Shown: positions 52,823 to 61,901 of the stretch, piece after piece | How the letters are laid out: the number at the start of each line of letters is the position of its first letter | Numbering within the stretch: position 1 is the stretch's first letter | Assembly: GCF_025567625.1 (NCBI RefSeq) | Contig: NZ_JAOQJC010000021.1 | Location: 62,001-126,000, forward strand | DNA: 64,000 nt | Reading direction: 5' to 3' | Source of the DNA: Paenibacillus sp. J5C2022 | GTDB taxonomy: Bacteria; Bacillota; Bacilli; Paenibacillales; Paenibacillaceae | Made by a program: the position numbers and the translations under genes | The notes under the pieces: generated by a model | Databases searched by the model: none | Told to the model about the DNA's origin: nothing | What the model saw: only the letters and a program-made list of their open reading frames with translations

Positions 52823-52872
52823 AGGAGGCGACAGGACTGTGTTCCGTGCCGCCTGCTCCTGCGGCCATGGTG

Positions 52873-53529
52873 TTAGTCGCCCTTCAGCCTCAGTCCGAAC
52901 AGGCCGGCGAACAGATAAGCTTGCTCGCGGGCGATGAGGCAGCCCTTCAAATTGTCCGCTTCCACCCCGATGCCGTCGAAATCGCAGTCGCTTAAGTCGA
53001 TGCCGTCCAGCTCTGTGCCCGAGAATTGGGCTCCGTCAATGTTGCATTGGCGGAAAATCGCCTTTTTCTGCAGCTTGCAATGGTAGAAGTCAGACTTGAT
53101 CAGGGAGCATTCCTCCAGGACGATGCTCTTCATATCCGAGAAGCGGAAGGTGGCGTAATCCGACAGACATTGCCTGAACCGTACATTCCGAATTGTTGCT
53201 CCCGTCAAGTTGGTACCGACCATCTTGCAATCCAGAAATTCGGAACGGTGAATAATGGCGTCGCTGAAGTTCGTATTGGAGAGGTCGCACTTGTCGAATA
53301 CGACATCGGTCAGCTCCGCGCCAATTAGCGAACATTCGGCAAAGTCGACATTGCGGAATACGGTCTTGTCTACGATCACCTTGTGAGCTTCCTGATACTC
53401 CATAGAAGCATCCTGCAGGAGTCCCTCTTCTATGTATTGACCGTTGTCCAAGCGATCCAGCTCAAGCAAAGGCAGATTATGGGGAAGACGGGGCGCCTCC
53501 ATCTTCATATTGGGCTTCCTTGCACTCAT
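52873..53529 (-). CDS. Pentapeptide-repeat protein
   Basis: A 218-residue protein made of roughly twenty A(D/N)Lxx-like repeats (VFRNVDFAECSLIGAELTDVVFDKCDL and onwards, about residues 55-200), predicted to form a right-handed quadrilateral beta helix. Some members of the family (Qnr, McbG) mimic DNA and protect gyrase; others have unknown roles. The C-terminal hydrophobic helix (about 200-215, YLFAGLFGL) resembles the dimerisation helix of Qnr. It is convergent with the exporter gene and might be self-protection for the locus, but this is only a suggestion. Confidence 0.88.
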   Translation of the reverse strand: MSARKPNMKMEAPRLPHNLPLLELDRLDNGQYIEEGLLQDASMEYQEAHKVIVDKTVFRNVDFAECSLIGAELTDVVFDKCDLSNTNFSDAIIHRSEFLDCKMVGTNLTGATIRNVRFRQCLSDYATFRFSDMKSIVLEECSLIKSDFYHCKLQKKAIFRQCNIDGAQFSGTELDGIDLSDCDFDGIGVEADNLKGCLIAREQAYLFAGLFGLRLKGD

Positions 53530-53608
53530 TATCTATCACGCCTCCTTGAGATCATACGTTCCCGTTCACATTACCATAATCCGTTTATCGTGTGAAGAGC
53601 TGATCGAC

Positions 53609-54385
53609 TCATCCCAGCACATGATAGCCGGAATCGACATGCAGTACTTCTCCCGTAATGCCTCTTGCCAGATCGCTGAGCAGGAACATCGTTGCGTCTC
53701 CAACCTCGTCCTGATCGACATTCCTCCGCAAGGGGGCCTTCCGTTCGATGACGCCAAGCAGATCGGTAAAGCCGGATACGCCGCCCTTGGCCGATAGTGT
53801 GCGGATAGGTCCCGAAGAGATGGCATTTACCCGTATCCGATATTTGCCCAGATCTTCGGCCAGGTATCTGACGCTGGCTTCCAGGGAGGCTTTGGCTACG
53901 CCCATCACATTGTAATTTTTAACGACGCGCTCTGCGCCAAGATAGCTCTGCGTCACGATGCTTCCGCCTTCGGTCATGAACGGCTTGCAGGCTTTGGCCC
54001 ATGCCACTAGCGAGTAGGCGCTTGTCTCATGGGCCAGCAGGAATCCCTCGCGCGAAGTGTCGGCATATTCGCCTTGCAGCTCCTCCTTCTCCGCATAAGC
54101 GATGGAATGTACGAATCCGTGCACGACGGGAATACGCTCGGCAATCTCCCCCATTGCGGAAGCGATGGCGCCATCGTCGGTCGCATCGCAAGATGCGCAA
54201 TATAGCGGCTGAATGCCGTGCTTATCCAGCAGTTGAGTTAATCGTTCGTAAGAACGCTGCTTTCTGTAGGTGAAGATGAGGCCGGCTCCGGCCCGATGCA
54301 GTGATTTCACCACTCCCCATGCAATGCTCCTCTCGTTGGCGACTCCGGTCACGATGATGTTTCGACCCTCCATTAATGCGGCCAT
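53609..54385 (-). CDS. fabI: Enoyl-[acyl-carrier-protein] reductase (NADH)
   Basis: A 258-residue enzyme that performs the last reduction step of fatty-acid elongation. The Rossmann motif VTGVANERSIAWGV, the VHSIAYA segment and the Tyr-x6-Lys catalytic pair (in YNVMGVAK) are present, and the C-terminal RGITGEVLHVDSGYHVLG is standard. ATG 54385 has AGGAG 8 bases upstream; a longer frame to 54427 is unlikely. It is the target of triclosan-type inhibitors. It lies downstream of the MocR gene on the same strand. Confidence 0.96.
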   Translation of the reverse strand: MAALMEGRNIIVTGVANERSIAWGVVKSLHRAGAGLIFTYRKQRSYERLTQLLDKHGIQPLYCASCDATDDGAIASAMGEIAERIPVVHGFVHSIAYAEKEELQGEYADTSREGFLLAHETSAYSLVAWAKACKPFMTEGGSIVTQSYLGAERVVKNYNVMGVAKASLEASVRYLAEDLGKYRIRVNAISSGPIRTLSAKGGVSGFTDLLGVIERKAPLRRNVDQDEVGDATMFLLSDLARGITGEVLHVDSGYHVLG

Positions 54386-54458
54386 ATTGCTCACTCCTGT
54401 CACTTGGCTAAATAATCGTTGTTGCATTTAGTATAGCACAAGATACTAGTACCTGATA

Positions 54459-55904
54459 CTAATTATGTGCAGAGTAGGAGTGAATAGCCCGGAAGAGGCG
54501 TTCGACGCCGCTTCGAATTTCTCTTTCAGACAAGTTGCCGTAGCCCAGAATGATGCGGTGCAACTGCTTCCCTTTGCTTATTGCATGCCGTTCCACCACA
54601 TCCGCTTTGACTCCGTTCCTTTCCAGATGGCTCAGCAACTGGGGGGTGAAGCGAATGCCGGGCAGCTCGGCAACAAGATGCAGTCCTGTAGAGCAGCCTA
54701 ACAGTCTGATCGAATGGTCCCGGAATGTATCCGCAAGCAGATGCATGAGCACATTCCTGCGCTTGCGATATATTTTCCGCAGCTTCGCGATATGGCGTTC
54801 CAGATGGCCTTCCTCCATGAAGCGGGCTAGAGCAAGCTGTTCGATGGAAGGGGTATGAAGGTCGTTCATCCACTTCAAATCCCTGTATTGCTTAATCAGA
54901 TGGGGAGGGAGAATGAGATAGCCGATGCGCAGCGCAGGCGTGAGCACTTTGCTGAAGGTGCCTACATAGATGACATGCTCCGGCGCCAATCCTTGCATGG
55001 AGCTGACTGGAGGACTGTCGTAACGGTATTCGCTGTCGTAATCATCTTCAATGAGATAACAGCCGGTTGCTCTGGCATATTGGATAAGCTGGATGCGACG
55101 CTGGATGGGCAGTACGCCGCCCAGTGGAAATTGGTGGGAAGGCGTCGTATAGACGAAGGCCGGAGAATAGCTGCGGGGCAGCATGTCCGTTCTTATGCCC
55201 TGATCATCTACGGGGACGGCATGCATCGTTGTTCCTGGCATATCGAACATCCGGTGAATCTCTTCGGTTACGGGGTCTTCGACAATCGCCTCCGTTCCGG
55301 GAACCAGCAGAAGCTTGGCAATAAGAGAGAGAGCCTGGGTCGCGCCGCTCGTAATAATAATTTGATTCGGAGTGCAGCGTACCCCTCTGGTGGCATGGAG
55401 ATCGTGCATAAGCGCCGTACGAAGCTCCGAGCGGCCCTCGGGCTGATCGTAGCCCAGAGCGGATTCGGGCGCTTCCAGGCAGACTGATCTAAGAAGCTGT
55501 CCCCACCTGCCGCGTGGGAATTGATCCAGTGCCGGTGTCCCTGGGCGAAAATGCACGATATCCTGTGTGTTCGGGGAAGAGGAATGCGAACGGTCTTGCT
55601 CCGTCTGGCCGCCGAAGCTGTCTCCTTGCCGATTGCCGAAGGGAGCCGAGCTCTCCAAGTACACTCCATCTGTCACGAAAGTGCCGGAGCCGTGCTTTCC
55701 TTCTATGTAACCCTCTGCATGAAGCAGCTCATAGGCGTGTATGACAATATTGCGGGATACGTGCAGACTGGCGGCAAGCTCCCTGCTGCTGGGAAGCCGC
55801 TCGCCGGTGCGAATGGCGCCTTGTTGAATGCCATGTTGAATGCTGGCATATATCTGTCGGTATAAGGGGACGGACGATGTGCGATCCGGTGCTGCCCATA
55901 TCAT
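54459..55904 (-). CDS. MocR-type (GntR-aminotransferase) transcriptional regulator
   Basis: About 481 residues. The N-terminal GntR winged helix (about 10-80, SVPLYRQIYASIQHGIQQGAI and SRELAASLHVSRNIVIHAYELL) is joined to a fold-type I aminotransferase domain (about 115-481). The PLP lysine lies in GTFSKVLTPALRIGY and the AspAT-like LIEDDYDSEYRY motif is intact. MocR proteins such as GabR and PdxR sense amino-acid-derived ligands. ATG 55904 is preferred over the frame start at 55973. It is divergent from proline dehydrogenase, its most likely target. Confidence 0.9.
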   Translation of the reverse strand: MIWAAPDRTSSVPLYRQIYASIQHGIQQGAIRTGERLPSSRELAASLHVSRNIVIHAYELLHAEGYIEGKHGSGTFVTDGVYLESSAPFGNRQGDSFGGQTEQDRSHSSSPNTQDIVHFRPGTPALDQFPRGRWGQLLRSVCLEAPESALGYDQPEGRSELRTALMHDLHATRGVRCTPNQIIITSGATQALSLIAKLLLVPGTEAIVEDPVTEEIHRMFDMPGTTMHAVPVDDQGIRTDMLPRSYSPAFVYTTPSHQFPLGGVLPIQRRIQLIQYARATGCYLIEDDYDSEYRYDSPPVSSMQGLAPEHVIYVGTFSKVLTPALRIGYLILPPHLIKQYRDLKWMNDLHTPSIEQLALARFMEEGHLERHIAKLRKIYRKRRNVLMHLLADTFRDHSIRLLGCSTGLHLVAELPGIRFTPQLLSHLERNGVKADVVERHAISKGKQLHRIILGYGNLSEREIRSGVERLFRAIHSYSAHN

Positions 55905-56030
55905 GCCGGACACTTCCTTTCTTAACAAGTGGTACTCATGAACTGGATGGAAAGTGGAGCTTTCTAGAACCATTGTAATGCGATAATGTCATATTGCAAA
56001 CCAAACAACAGAAATGGAGTGGTCGGCAGG

Positions 56031-56996
56031 ATGGAGACGAGGGAGTGGCAAGCGGCAGCAGCCGTATTGCGGGCAGCGGCTCAGGATGCGGCATTAAGAA
56101 GGCATATTCAAAAAGATCCGGTGCTGTCAGGGCTGTTGGACCGAGCAGCAAAGCGGTATATCGTCGGAGCAAAAGCGGGCGATGCCGTCCATGCAGGGCA
56201 GAAGCTGATGGATTGGGGATACGGCATATCGTTGCAGTATATGAGGGAATGCGCGGACGACCACTACAAGAGCGCAATGGCCAAAGCTGAGACGTTGACG
56301 CTTATTCGGGCTGCGGGGGCTGCAGGACTAATAGGCAGCGTGATATCCATCGATCTGTCCCACCTTGGATTGGATGTGAGCGAGGCGCTCGCTTATGAAC
56401 ATATGCTGGAGATCGTTCAGGAGGCAGGGTTATATGACATGAGAGTGATGATAAGCGGAGAAGAGACCTTTCGTACAGACGGCATTCTCGCGTTGTACCA
56501 GGCTGTGCGGAAGCAGTATGCGCATGTCGGAATAACCTTGCAGGCGAATCTTCATCGTACGGAAGCCGACTTGGAACGATTGCTTGCGAACGGCAGCGGT
56601 TGCTTCCGGCTGGTGAAGGGGGCATACGCCGTGACCCCGGATGCGGCACTGCCGCGATCGGAAGCGCTTAACGATAGATACTTGCAATTGGCGGACAAGG
56701 CGTTGGCGGCCGGAAGCCGTGTGTCGATTGCCTCGCATGATGAAGCGTTAATCGAAGAAGCAGCTCGGAGAGGATATCTGGCCCGGCCTGAGGTGGAGAT
56801 AGAGATGCTGTACGGCATACGTCCCGAGCTGTTGAGAAGGTGGAAGAGTGAAGGGGTGCCCGCCCGGGCGTATGTGCTGTACGGTGAAGAATGGTTCCTG
56901 TACGTATGCCACCGCATGGCAGAGCATCCGCCGAATCTGATTGCCGCTATTGCGGATATGGCGAAGACTGTAGAGATTGAGTCCTTGTATAGATAG
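56031..56996 (+). CDS. Proline dehydrogenase
   Basis: A 321-residue FAD enzyme that oxidises proline to pyrroline-5-carboxylate at the inner membrane face. The barrel has LQANLHRTEADL, the FAD/proline motif RLVKGAY and the C-terminal YGEEWFLYVCHRMAE, which corresponds to the YGxxWxxYxxRR-like substrate helix with His/Arg at its end. No pyrroline dehydrogenase gene is adjacent, so the next enzyme is encoded elsewhere. ATG 56031 is taken as start; an ATG at 55986 in the same frame is less likely. Confidence 0.92.
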   Translation: METREWQAAAAVLRAAAQDAALRRHIQKDPVLSGLLDRAAKRYIVGAKAGDAVHAGQKLMDWGYGISLQYMRECADDHYKSAMAKAETLTLIRAAGAAGLIGSVISIDLSHLGLDVSEALAYEHMLEIVQEAGLYDMRVMISGEETFRTDGILALYQAVRKQYAHVGITLQANLHRTEADLERLLANGSGCFRLVKGAYAVTPDAALPRSEALNDRYLQLADKALAAGSRVSIASHDEALIEEAARRGYLARPEVEIEMLYGIRPELLRRWKSEGVPARAYVLYGEEWFLYVCHRMAEHPPNLIAAIADMAKTVEIESLYR

Positions 56997-57094
56997 CGTT
57001 CCTGGATATAATTAGAATTACGGGAAGCATCGTGGATGCTCCTGTTGCATTCATGAAGAAGGGTTATCATTCAACGGAATCGGGGTGGACAGGA

Positions 57095-57787
57095 ATGTCG
57101 GGGAATGGCTGGATAACGCTTATTATTGCAACCGCATTCATTCATTTGGCTACAAAACCGCTGGGCATTGCGCCGCTTGACTGGGTGTTCAAGCTGCTGC
57201 CGATGCTGCTCATTATCGGATTGGCCCTCCGTTCCGGGGCAGGCGATCGACCGCTCATGTACAAGAGGTGCATTGTTGCAGGGCTCCTGTTCAGCATCGC
57301 CGGTGACGCTTTTCTGCTGCTGCCGGACGATCCGTTTTTTATATGGGGCCTGGCTTCGTTCCTGACGGGGCATCTATGCTATGTCGCGGCCATGGTCAGC
57401 CGTATGAAGTGGACCGCAGCGCCGGCGTTGGCGGCAGTGCCGTTGGCGGTGTACGCTTATGTGCTGGGCGGGCGGTTCCATGAGTCTCTATTCGCTGACG
57501 ATGCGTCAAGCGGTCTGTGGATACCGGTGCTCATCTATATCATCGTCATCTCTGTTATGTGCTGGAGTGCGGCGATGACACGGAACTGGCATGCTGCGAC
57601 AGGGGCTGTGCTATTCGTCGTCTCGGACTCCATCCTGGCCTGGGCCAAGTTCATTGGTCCGCTGCCGGCGGCAGGCACGATGATTATGGCTACTTATTTT
57701 GCGGCGCAGCTGTTCATTGCGGGCAGCATCGCCGACCTATTCTCGCGCAAGCGCCAGTCGTCGATCGGCTCTGATCTGACGGCTTGA
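57095..57787 (+). CDS. YhhN-family membrane protein (lysoplasmalogenase-like)
   Basis: A 230-residue protein with about eight membrane helices. GLLFSIAGDAFLLLPDDPFFIWGLASFLTGHLCYV contains the conserved polar residues (GDxxLL and FxxGHxxY) that define the YhhN/TMEM86 family. Mammalian TMEM86 hydrolyses lysoplasmalogens; the bacterial substrate is uncertain. It follows proline dehydrogenase by 98 bases on the same strand but is probably independent. Confidence 0.85.
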   Translation: MSGNGWITLIIATAFIHLATKPLGIAPLDWVFKLLPMLLIIGLALRSGAGDRPLMYKRCIVAGLLFSIAGDAFLLLPDDPFFIWGLASFLTGHLCYVAAMVSRMKWTAAPALAAVPLAVYAYVLGGRFHESLFADDASSGLWIPVLIYIIVISVMCWSAAMTRNWHAATGAVLFVVSDSILAWAKFIGPLPAAGTMIMATYFAAQLFIAGSIADLFSRKRQSSIGSDLTA

Positions 57788-57828
57788 TTCGCAATCCGTG
57801 TTGGCGCATCGAATAGCCGGGGACAGGT

Positions 57829-58026
57829 CTAAGGCTGCCCGGGCATTGTCGCAGGCAATTGGATAATCGGAGTCACGGCATGCAGCTGTGGCCCTTTTTG
57901 CTGCCAGCACAAGCAGGTAGGCGGCTTTATATTATTCTCGTCATTTGGAGTTATAGCGGACTGCTGCACGATGGTGAGCAGAATAATGAATGGCAGGACA
58001 GCTATCCGGTTGATTTTGCGCAACAT
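57829..58026 (-). CDS. Small secreted-type peptide with CxC motif
   Basis: 65 residues: a hydrophobic signal-like segment (MLRKINRIAVLPFIILLTIV) followed by a short polar, Pro-rich tail with a Cys-Leu-Cys motif. GGGAGGTC lies 8 bases before ATG 58026. It is close behind the convergent YhhN gene and has no relatives I recognise. It may be a real exported peptide or a chance frame; the ribosome site favours a gene. Confidence 0.45.
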   Translation of the reverse strand: MLRKINRIAVLPFIILLTIVQQSAITPNDENNIKPPTCLCWQQKGPQLHAVTPIIQLPATMPGQP

Positions 58027-58105
58027 GGCATTGACCTCCCTGTCTTGCATATCTATTGTAGACCCCTTCGCTGATCAAATTCTTAACAATTGCAAGGAAA
58101 ACAAG

Positions 58106-58138
58106 AAGCCTCCCCATCCGCAGAGGATAGGAAGGCTT
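58106..58138 (-). terminator. Terminator after the decayed dehydrogenase
   Basis: On the minus strand AAGCCTTCC pairs with GGGAGGCTT (one G-U) around an inner hairpin, followed by CTTGTTTTCC. It once closed the butanediol dehydrogenase transcript. Confidence 0.7.
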
Positions 58139-58170
58139 GATTGATCGCGTTGTTTGCTAGAGGTGCAGTA

Positions 58171-58957
58171 TTAATTGTCGCCGCTTAGTCTAACGAGAAT
58201 TTTCGCCTGACTCTTGTCGGTCAGCAGCTTCTTGAAGCCGTCTTCTACAATGTTGTCCAGCTCGATCTTGGCGGTGACGACTTGCTTCACGTCGATTCTC
58301 CCCGCTGCGATCAACCCGATCACTTCCGGGAAAATGTGGCGATAGGCGAATGATGTGCGAATGGAGGCTTCCTTCACCGTTAATTGAAGCATGTCAACCG
58401 CGACCGGCTGCGGGATAATGGAGATAATGACGACTTCTCCACCTTTGCGAATGGAGCTGACGGCATTGCCGACCGTTACTTCCGCCCCTGCACATTCGTA
58501 GGCCACTTCCACTCCGCCGTTCAGAGCCAGAATTCTCTCCACCGGGATTTTCCGTTGCGGCGTTGATGATCGTCGTAGCGCCGACTTCCTTCGCCTTCTG
58601 CAATCTTTCCTCCGAGACGTCCACGGCGATGATCTGCGCCGCTCCCGCCGTTTTGGCTGCGATGATAGCGAGGAGCCCGATCGGTCCCACCCCATATATC
58701 GCTACGTTCTATCCCACCTTCAGCTTGCTCTCCTTCACGGCATGGAAGCAGACTGCAGCTGGCTCCACCAGAGCGCCTTCTTCCAAGGTGACATGATCCG
58801 GCAAGCGGTGAAGCATGTGGGGATCGACAATGGCGTAATCCGCGAACCCGCCGTTCGCTTGCAAGCCGACGAATCCGAACTGATTGCAGAGATTGTAACG
58901 GCCTTCCTTGCAGTATTCGCAATGTCCGCAAGAGATGAACGGCTTGGCGGGGGCGGT
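58171..58957 (-). pseudogene. bdhA: Decayed (R,R)-butanediol dehydrogenase-like zinc alcohol dehydrogenase
   Basis: Three separate frames together give a medium-chain dehydrogenase of the BdhA type. Reading in gene order: ISCGHCEYCKEGRYNLCNQFGFVGL (structural zinc region), LVEPAAVCFHAV, an in-frame TAG at 58711-58709, YGVGPIGLLAI (cofactor motif), a one-base insertion near 58543-58546, then a C-terminal half with SQAKILV. The N-terminal part of about 75 residues, including the catalytic zinc ligands, is gone. It cannot encode an active enzyme. The terminator remains, so decay is fairly recent. Confidence 0.88.
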
Positions 58958-59169
58958 ATGGACAGAATGTCTAACGGCCGCTATAGCGGCTATTTGAACG
59001 GATTGCCCACCTATTGAAGCGTAACGGTCGTCAGTGACGTTATTGCGCCTCATCTAGCACAGATAGCAAGATATGGAGGGGAATAAGCTCTGACAGAACC
59101 GTTACATTTGATATGAGACATTTTAGCGGAAAATAGCTTCTGTGGCGCCCGTTAGCTGGGTGCGAAAAG

Positions 59170-59240
59170 TGGCGAGCGTCCGTAAGTGTAGAGAATGGCG
59201 AGCGTCCGTAAGTTGCAGATGGAGAGCAGCGTCCGTGAGT
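59170..59240. repeat. Three near-tandem repeats of GCGTCCGTAAGT-type unit
   Basis: TGGCGAGCGTCCGTAAGT at 59170 and 59196 is identical, and a third, variant copy (AGCAGCGTCCGTGAGT) lies at 59225, giving a period of 26-27 bases. The gap 59054-59258 holds nothing else I can support. Confidence 0.65.
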
Positions 59241-59258
59241 GGGATGCTACCCAGCGCG

Positions 59259-60467
59259 CTATTCTTCCACACACAACGGGAAGGAGAATAGCTCGTCCAT
59301 CGCGAAGTTGGCCGCTCCCAGCGCTCCTCCGAACTCATTGAACTGAGCGATGTTCACTTCCGTCGTCTGCGACAGCTGGCTGACGGAGCGCTGCCGCATT
59401 GTCTTCAATGCGGTGTCCACGAACAACTTGCTGTTGCGAGGCACGGAGCCGCCCAGAATGAACGCTTCCGGATTGATGATGTTCACCAGATTGGCCATCG
59501 CTATACCTAAGTATTGGGCCGCTTCTTCCACAATCTCCTTGGCAAGCCAATCCCCCTTGTCTGCAGCGAGACACACCTTCTCGTACCGAAGCTGCATCAT
59601 ATCCTCATCGGACGTCAGACTTGTATGCTCATCCAGCGACAGCCGGACTTTCTTCCTCGCTTGCAGCTCCAAGGCCGAACCGGAGCTGTAGGCCTGCAAG
59701 CAGCCGTGATTGCCGCAGCTGCACAGAATGCCGTTCGGAACCATCGTAATATGGCCGATCTCTCCGGCTCCGTTGAAGGCGCCTTCTACCAGCTGGCGGT
59801 CATAGAAGATGCCGCCGGCTATTCCTCTGCCCACCCCGATGTAAATCATATGATGGTAGTCTCTTCCTGCCCCGTAACGGCATTCCGCGAGACCTCTTGC
59901 TTTATTGTGATTCAGAATGACCGCCGGCCATCCCAGCTCCTCCCGGATTTGCCCCGAGAACGCCACCTTGCTCCAGCCGAAATGAGATGCGCTTATAATC
60001 ATGCCGTTCCTGTTGTCGATCAGCCCAGGCAGACCAATGCCAATCATGGGCAGCAGTCTTTTGCCAAAATCTTGAATAAAGCTCTTCACCTGATCGACAA
60101 GCAGTCTGATGACTGAGGCAATAGAGCGGTCCTGTATGGGGACACGGCTGATGGCGATCTGGTTGAAGCGCAAGTCGAATACGCCGATTGTCCATGCATC
60201 GGGGTCCAGATCCGCTCCGATGACAAGCCGGGTGTCGGACTTCAGCTTCAACGTCACCGCCGGGCGTCCGCCGGTGTTCAGACGTTCCTTGGATTCTCTG
60301 ACCAACTCCAGTCCGATTAGCTCGGATACTGCGGTGGATATAGTCGCGCGGCTGAGGCCCGTCAGCTCTGCCAGGCGTACGCGCGTAATAGCGCCATACT
60401 TATGCAAGCATTGCAGAATCGCCGTTTTGCTTCCCTTTTGATCAAGCGGAGTAGGAGTCACAATCAT
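59259..60467 (-). CDS. ROK-family (NagC/XylR) transcriptional regulator
   Basis: A 402-residue regulator. An N-terminal winged helix (about 15-65, ITRVRLAELTGLSRATISTAVSEL) is followed by two ROK sugar-kinase-like domains (about 80-395). The ROK zinc motif CSCGNHGCLQ and the GIGLPGLID and GVGRGIAGG loops are present. Such proteins bind a sugar and are released from DNA. It is divergent from the TRAP transporter operon, with TTTC-N4-GAAA palindromes in the gap, so it probably represses dctPQM and perhaps itself. The kinase Asp/Gly catalytic set (GLPG region) looks partly degenerate, as expected for a regulator. Confidence 0.9.
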   Translation of the reverse strand: MIVTPTPLDQKGSKTAILQCLHKYGAITRVRLAELTGLSRATISTAVSELIGLELVRESKERLNTGGRPAVTLKLKSDTRLVIGADLDPDAWTIGVFDLRFNQIAISRVPIQDRSIASVIRLLVDQVKSFIQDFGKRLLPMIGIGLPGLIDNRNGMIISASHFGWSKVAFSGQIREELGWPAVILNHNKARGLAECRYGAGRDYHHMIYIGVGRGIAGGIFYDRQLVEGAFNGAGEIGHITMVPNGILCSCGNHGCLQAYSSGSALELQARKKVRLSLDEHTSLTSDEDMMQLRYEKVCLAADKGDWLAKEIVEEAAQYLGIAMANLVNIINPEAFILGGSVPRNSKLFVDTALKTMRQRSVSQLSQTTEVNIAQFNEFGGALGAANFAMDELFSFPLCVEE

Positions 60468-60501
60468 ATAATCACCTGTTTATAGGATATTGTGTAAATC
60501 G

Positions 60502-60515
60502 GTTTCATTCGAAAC
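60502..60515. promoter_or_regulatory. Candidate ROK operator (GTTTC-ATTC-GAAAC)
   Basis: A perfect inverted repeat 35 bases from the ROK start, sharing TTTC-N4-GAAA with the site at 60642. Confidence 0.5.
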
Positions 60516-60641
60516 GAGTATGATATCTATTGCTGACAATTGGATCGTTCGTCTCCAAAAAAAAGTCTCAATCGAGGCTGTTACGCGATCCGTTTGGTTT
60601 ATTATAGACAAAACTGGGGTGAAATACAATAAAAATAGCGC

Positions 60642-60653
60642 TTTCGTGCGAAA
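60642..60653. promoter_or_regulatory. Candidate ROK operator (TTTC-GTGC-GAAA)
   Basis: A 12-base palindrome 26 bases before the -35 box of the TRAP promoter, sharing the TTTC-N4-GAAA pattern with 60502-60515. Confidence 0.45.
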
Positions 60654-60678
60654 AATCATTGCATACTTAATTCAAATC

Positions 60679-60707
60679 TTGACATAAGTTCCGGACGCAT
60701 GATAAAG
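60679..60707 (+). promoter_or_regulatory. Candidate promoter of the TRAP operon
   Basis: TTGACA with a 16- or 17-base spacer to GATAAA/ATAAAG, about 100 bases before dctP. The -10 is imperfect. Confidence 0.55.
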
Positions 60708-60808
60708 TTGGCTATGCAAATAGTAAAGGTGAAGTAAACGAGATGTAAGCGTTTCGATGAAGCCTTTACAACGTCATGATTCAGATCAATTCAAGGGGGC
60801 TTAATCGA

Positions 60809-61885
60809 ATGAAGAAGCTTATGGCAGGCATCGTAGCTTGCGCAATGGTATTCACGCTGGCGGCTTGCGGCTCGTCGAACGGCAACTCCGGAAGCGGAAG
60901 CGAAGCGGGAGCAGGCAACAACAAAGCGGACGGCGACAAGAAGGTATACACGATTAAATTGGGACATAGCGACAAATCCGGCGATTCATCAATTATTGAC
61001 TGGACAGCGCGGCAATTCGCCGATCTGGCTTCCCAGTACAGCGATGGCCAGCTGAAGGTGGAAATCTATCCTTCCAACCAGCTTGGCGATCAGCTGGAGC
61101 AGATGAGATCGGTACAGAACGGTACGCAAGAGATGGTGCAAGGGTCCGTGAACAACTTCGGCACATTCGCGCCTTCGGTCAACTACTTGACGCTTCCGTA
61201 CATCTTCAAAGGATCGGAGCAAGCTCGCGACGCCATCGACAAGCTGTGGGACAAGAACAATGAGTTCGGCGTCGAGCAAGCGGGTATGCGCTTCCTGCTC
61301 TGGACGGACGCGGGCTTCCGCGCCATTACATCGGACAAGAACCATCCCGTCCGTTCCCTTGCAGATCTGAAAGGGCTTAAAATGAAAGTTCCGCCGAACA
61401 AAATTTTTGAATCCGCCTTCCAGGCATTCGGCTCGGACACGGTCGTGCTTCCGTTCTCAGAGGCGTTCACCGCGATGCAGCAAGGTCTGGTTCACGCGCA
61501 AGAGAATGCTTATACGACAGCGCGTACGGAGCACTACTACGAGGTGCATAAGTACATTACGGATATCGAATGGATGTACACGATCAGCTCATTCGCCATT
61601 AGCGAGACGTACTTCCAGAGCCTGCCGAAGGAATTGCAGGACGCGCTCGTCAAAGCGGGCAAGGAAGCTTCGCAGCTGGAGCGCGATCGCTTCGACCAAT
61701 TGATGGAAGATGACATCAAGTTCCTGGAAGAGAAAGGGATGGAGCGTCTGGGCAAGCCTGAGGACATCGATCAATGGATCGAGCTGGGCAGAAGCGTATG
61801 GCCGCAAGCGTATGAGTCGATCGGCGGCGGCAGCGCGGCGAAAGGCGAAGAAATTGTCAATGAAGTGTTAAGCATTATCGAATAA
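60809..61885 (+). CDS. dctP: TRAP transporter substrate-binding lipoprotein (DctP)
   Basis: A 358-residue extracytoplasmic binding protein of the DctP family. A lipobox LAAC places the lipidated Cys20, then a Ser/Gly/Asn linker. The mature domain has the long-helix segment with GLKMKVPPNKIFESAFQAFG and the QGLVHAQENAY motif. The conserved arginine for carboxylate binding is likely in FRAITSDKN or nearby. TRAP systems take up organic acids, including sugar acids, with sodium. ATG 60809 has AAGGGGG 9 bases upstream. An intercistronic hairpin follows. Confidence 0.93.
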   Translation: MKKLMAGIVACAMVFTLAACGSSNGNSGSGSEAGAGNNKADGDKKVYTIKLGHSDKSGDSSIIDWTARQFADLASQYSDGQLKVEIYPSNQLGDQLEQMRSVQNGTQEMVQGSVNNFGTFAPSVNYLTLPYIFKGSEQARDAIDKLWDKNNEFGVEQAGMRFLLWTDAGFRAITSDKNHPVRSLADLKGLKMKVPPNKIFESAFQAFGSDTVVLPFSEAFTAMQQGLVHAQENAYTTARTEHYYEVHKYITDIEWMYTISSFAISETYFQSLPKELQDALVKAGKEASQLERDRFDQLMEDDIKFLEEKGMERLGKPEDIDQWIELGRSVWPQAYESIGGGSAAKGEEIVNEVLSIIE

Positions 61886-61901
61886 TAACGGGCAACTCAT
61901 T

